5,552 bases of DNA from NCBI GenBank assembly GCA_004555265.1, contig SFIQ01000059.1, forward strand, positions 1-5,552, given 5' to 3'. The notes beneath the pieces were generated by a model, which made no database searches, had not been told where the DNA came from, and saw nothing but the letters and a program-made list of their open reading frames with translations. The stretch comes from Ruminococcus sp. Its GTDB lineage: Bacteria > Bacillota > Clostridia > Oscillospirales > Acutalibacteraceae. The translations under genes were made by a program, and so were the position numbers. Below, one piece after another: positions 4,559 to 5,552 of this stretch (the first letter of the stretch is position 1; each line of letters begins with the position of its first letter).

Positions 4559-4560
4559 TG

Positions 4561-4953
4561 TCAGCCGTTATTAAATCCTGCGCCCTGCTCGAAGTCGGCG
4601 CACCGTTCTTCTTCGCAAGGCTTGAAGCGCATTCCGTTCTCGCACCCGACGCAAGGGAACGGGCGTACCCCGTCCGGAAGCGCGCCTTCGCGCAAGTGAA
4701 CGCATTGTTCCAGCTTCGCGCATTGATCGCACCAGCACTTCCGGCAATCGACGATCAGCGTTTTTTCAACCGGACGTTTCAAGCCCTCTTCGGCTTCCTG
4801 CGCGTCGTGTTCTTCCTGCATTTCCCGCGCCGCCTGTTCGATCGTGTAATCTTCAACGCCGTTCATAATACCCCGAAAGAAGGGCGCGAACGCGTAGCCG
4901 ATCCCAAGCCCCGCGCGCAAAAGCATTTCTTCGTCGATCTTAATATCTTCCAT
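4561..4953 (-). CDS. Cysteine-rich protein, likely metal-binding, function unknown
   Basis: A 130-residue protein I do not recognise. The N-terminal part has a short hydrophobic, glycine-containing segment (about 11-33, LLRAGLGIGYAFAPFF), followed by an acidic helix (37-57). The C-terminal part holds nine cysteines: C70-x2-C73-x-C75-x2-C78, C84, C101-x2-C104, C113 and C118, with H86 nearby. This spacing suggests one or two zinc-binding knuckles or an iron-sulfur site. The ATG overlaps the end of the small membrane protein gene by 14 nt, and a GGCGGG tract precedes it, so the two are probably co-translated. The stop lies about 10 nt before the bidirectional terminator. The hydrophobic segment is too weak to call a membrane anchor with confidence. 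Confidence 0.75.
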   Translation of the reverse strand: MEDIKIDEEMLLRAGLGIGYAFAPFFRGIMNGVEDYTIEQAAREMQEEHDAQEAEEGLKRPVEKTLIVDCRKCWCDQCAKLEQCVHLREGALPDGVRPFPCVGCENGMRFKPCEEERCADFEQGAGFNNG

Positions 4954-5086
4954 TGTTCCCGCCGCCCCCCCGAAGCGCTCTGAAAAGCACGTTCAAAACG
5001 ATGTAGACGATCACAACGGAAGCGGTGACGCAAACCACGCCGCAAAGCATATAAAAGGCGTTCACCATGAATTGATACATTGTCAT
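4940..5086 (-). CDS. Small single-pass membrane protein, 48 residues
   Basis: A short gene missed by common length cut-offs. The peptide begins MTMYQFMVNAFYMLCGVVC and has one continuous hydrophobic stretch (about residues 6-35), followed by a positively charged end (FRALRGGGG) that suggests an N-out, C-in orientation. The ATG overlaps the stop of the DUF6273-like gene as ATGA, and GGGAGG (5100-5095) lies about 8 nt upstream, a strong ribosome site. Its last 14 nt overlap the start of the cysteine-rich gene. These two overlaps and the ribosome site are the main evidence that it is translated. Function is unknown; a single-helix phage protein could be a holin-like or membrane-modulating factor, but no lysis gene lies nearby. 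An ATG two codons in is an alternative start. Confidence 0.72.
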   Translation of the reverse strand: MTMYQFMVNAFYMLCGVVCVTASVVIVYIVLNVLFRALRGGGGNNGRY

Positions 5087-5552
5087 TCGTCAGCCCTCCC
5101 GAAAACTTCTTCCGCGTCGATGTCCCACGCGGCGGCAATATGCTTCATCATATCGACGGCTTCGGCGCGCTTCTTCTGTTCCTCTGCGTTCTCGCCGTTT
5201 AAGTACGATACCAAGATTTCAGATTTGAGATTGCAAAGCGGGCGAACGCCAATGTCGCCGTAGTACGCGCCGCCGTGGCTCAAAGAGCCGCCCGAATAGA
5301 CGTAGCGGACGAAAGAATTTATCGGGCTGTCCGGTGTAGCCGTCCACCACCAACGATCCGGAAGCGCCGGAATGTTGCCGCGCAAAAGGCGGTATTCCTC
5401 GCAAGTGATAAGCCCGATCCGGACGCGATCGCCGCCGTAATTCTTCAAGCCGTCGTCGGCGGTCAAGTCGATGTTGAAATACTCGAACATTTCTTCCGGC
5501 GCGCCCGCCTTAATCAGACGGCGCAAGAATTCGCCGTTCAGATAGGCGCGAA
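5083..5552 (-). CDS. DUF6273-like protein, C-terminal part (cut by window edge)
   Basis: The frame is open to the right edge, so the gene begins outside the window; an apparent TTG start at 5526 is an internal leucine. The codons at the edge read RAYLNGEFLRRL, which matches the LR-WLNGEF segment of DUF6273 proteins. Then follow RVRIGLITCEEYRLL, the tryptophan-rich RWWWTATP, RYVYSGGSLSHGGAYYGD and GVRPLCNL, the expected order of that domain. A charged helical tail of about 40 residues (NAEEQKKRAEAVDMMKH) ends the protein. The biochemical role of DUF6273 is not known; the Gly/Trp-rich pattern with a final G-RP resembles C-type-lectin/FGE-like folds, an inference only. Its stop overlaps the start of the small membrane protein gene, so it belongs to the accessory operon. 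Confidence 0.8.
   Translation of the reverse strand, partial: RAYLNGEFLRRLIKAGAPEEMFEYFNIDLTADDGLKNYGGDRVRIGLITCEEYRLLRGNIPALPDRWWWTATPDSPINSFVRYVYSGGSLSHGGAYYGDIGVRPLCNLKSEILVSYLNGENAEEQKKRAEAVDMMKHIAAAWDIDAEEVFGRADE

Noticed and set aside
1..5552. CRISPR array, insertion sequence or rRNA/tRNA genes
   Set aside because: No regularly spaced repeats, transposase, terminal inverted repeats or structural RNA signatures were found.

Overview
The window looks like the early-to-late junction of a tailed-phage genome, most likely a prophage of a Gram-positive, Clostridia-type bacterium. Support for this: strong AGGAGG-type ribosome binding sites, tightly packed or overlapping genes, a GC content that looks moderate to slightly high, and a HNH nuclease - small terminase - large terminase block. 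Every convincing protein gene is on the minus strand, so the order of transcription runs from right (5552) to left (1).

Right part (5552-4561), accessory cluster: the C-terminal part of a DUF6273-like protein cut by the window edge, a 48-residue single-pass membrane protein missed by normal length cut-offs, and a 130-residue cysteine-rich protein. The three are joined by stop/start overlaps. The cluster ends at a large hairpin (4510-4551) that has a full T-tract on the plus strand and a weaker one on the minus strand.

Middle right (4560-3330), replication module: a HUH rolling-circle replication initiator of the ORF2/G2P type (4424-3684). In the leader of this gene there is a perfect consensus promoter on the opposite strand (TTGACA, 17 bp, TATAAT). 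It is followed by a 12-bp palindrome at the expected start site and an 80-nt region that ends at the hairpin terminator: a predicted small RNA antisense to the rep leader, much like plasmid copy-control RNAs. Downstream of rep, a noncoding stretch holds a branched inverted repeat whose 3' base carries CCCTTGATAA. That contains the CTTGATA core shared by phiX174 and pC194-type nicking sites, so it is a candidate origin for the Rep protein.

Middle (3329-1240), DNA-metabolism and regulatory operon: a beta-class DNA methyltransferase, a broken DUF4406 gene (internal deletion plus frame change) with a C-terminal zinc ribbon, a VRR-NUC nuclease and an ArpU-like late regulator, again with overlapping junctions.

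Left part (1239-1), packaging module: just behind the regulator lies a consensus minus-strand promoter, and about 32 nt after its predicted start a strong intrinsic terminator begins, followed by HNH endonuclease, terS and the start of terL. Regulator, promoter, short leader RNA, terminator and late genes repeat the layout of lambda Q-pR'-6S-tR', suggesting control by antitermination. The 109-bp HNH-terS gap is the natural place for a cos site.

The most unusual features are the plus-strand RNA with its origin-like partner, the lambda-like late control region and the frameshifted DUF4406 gene.
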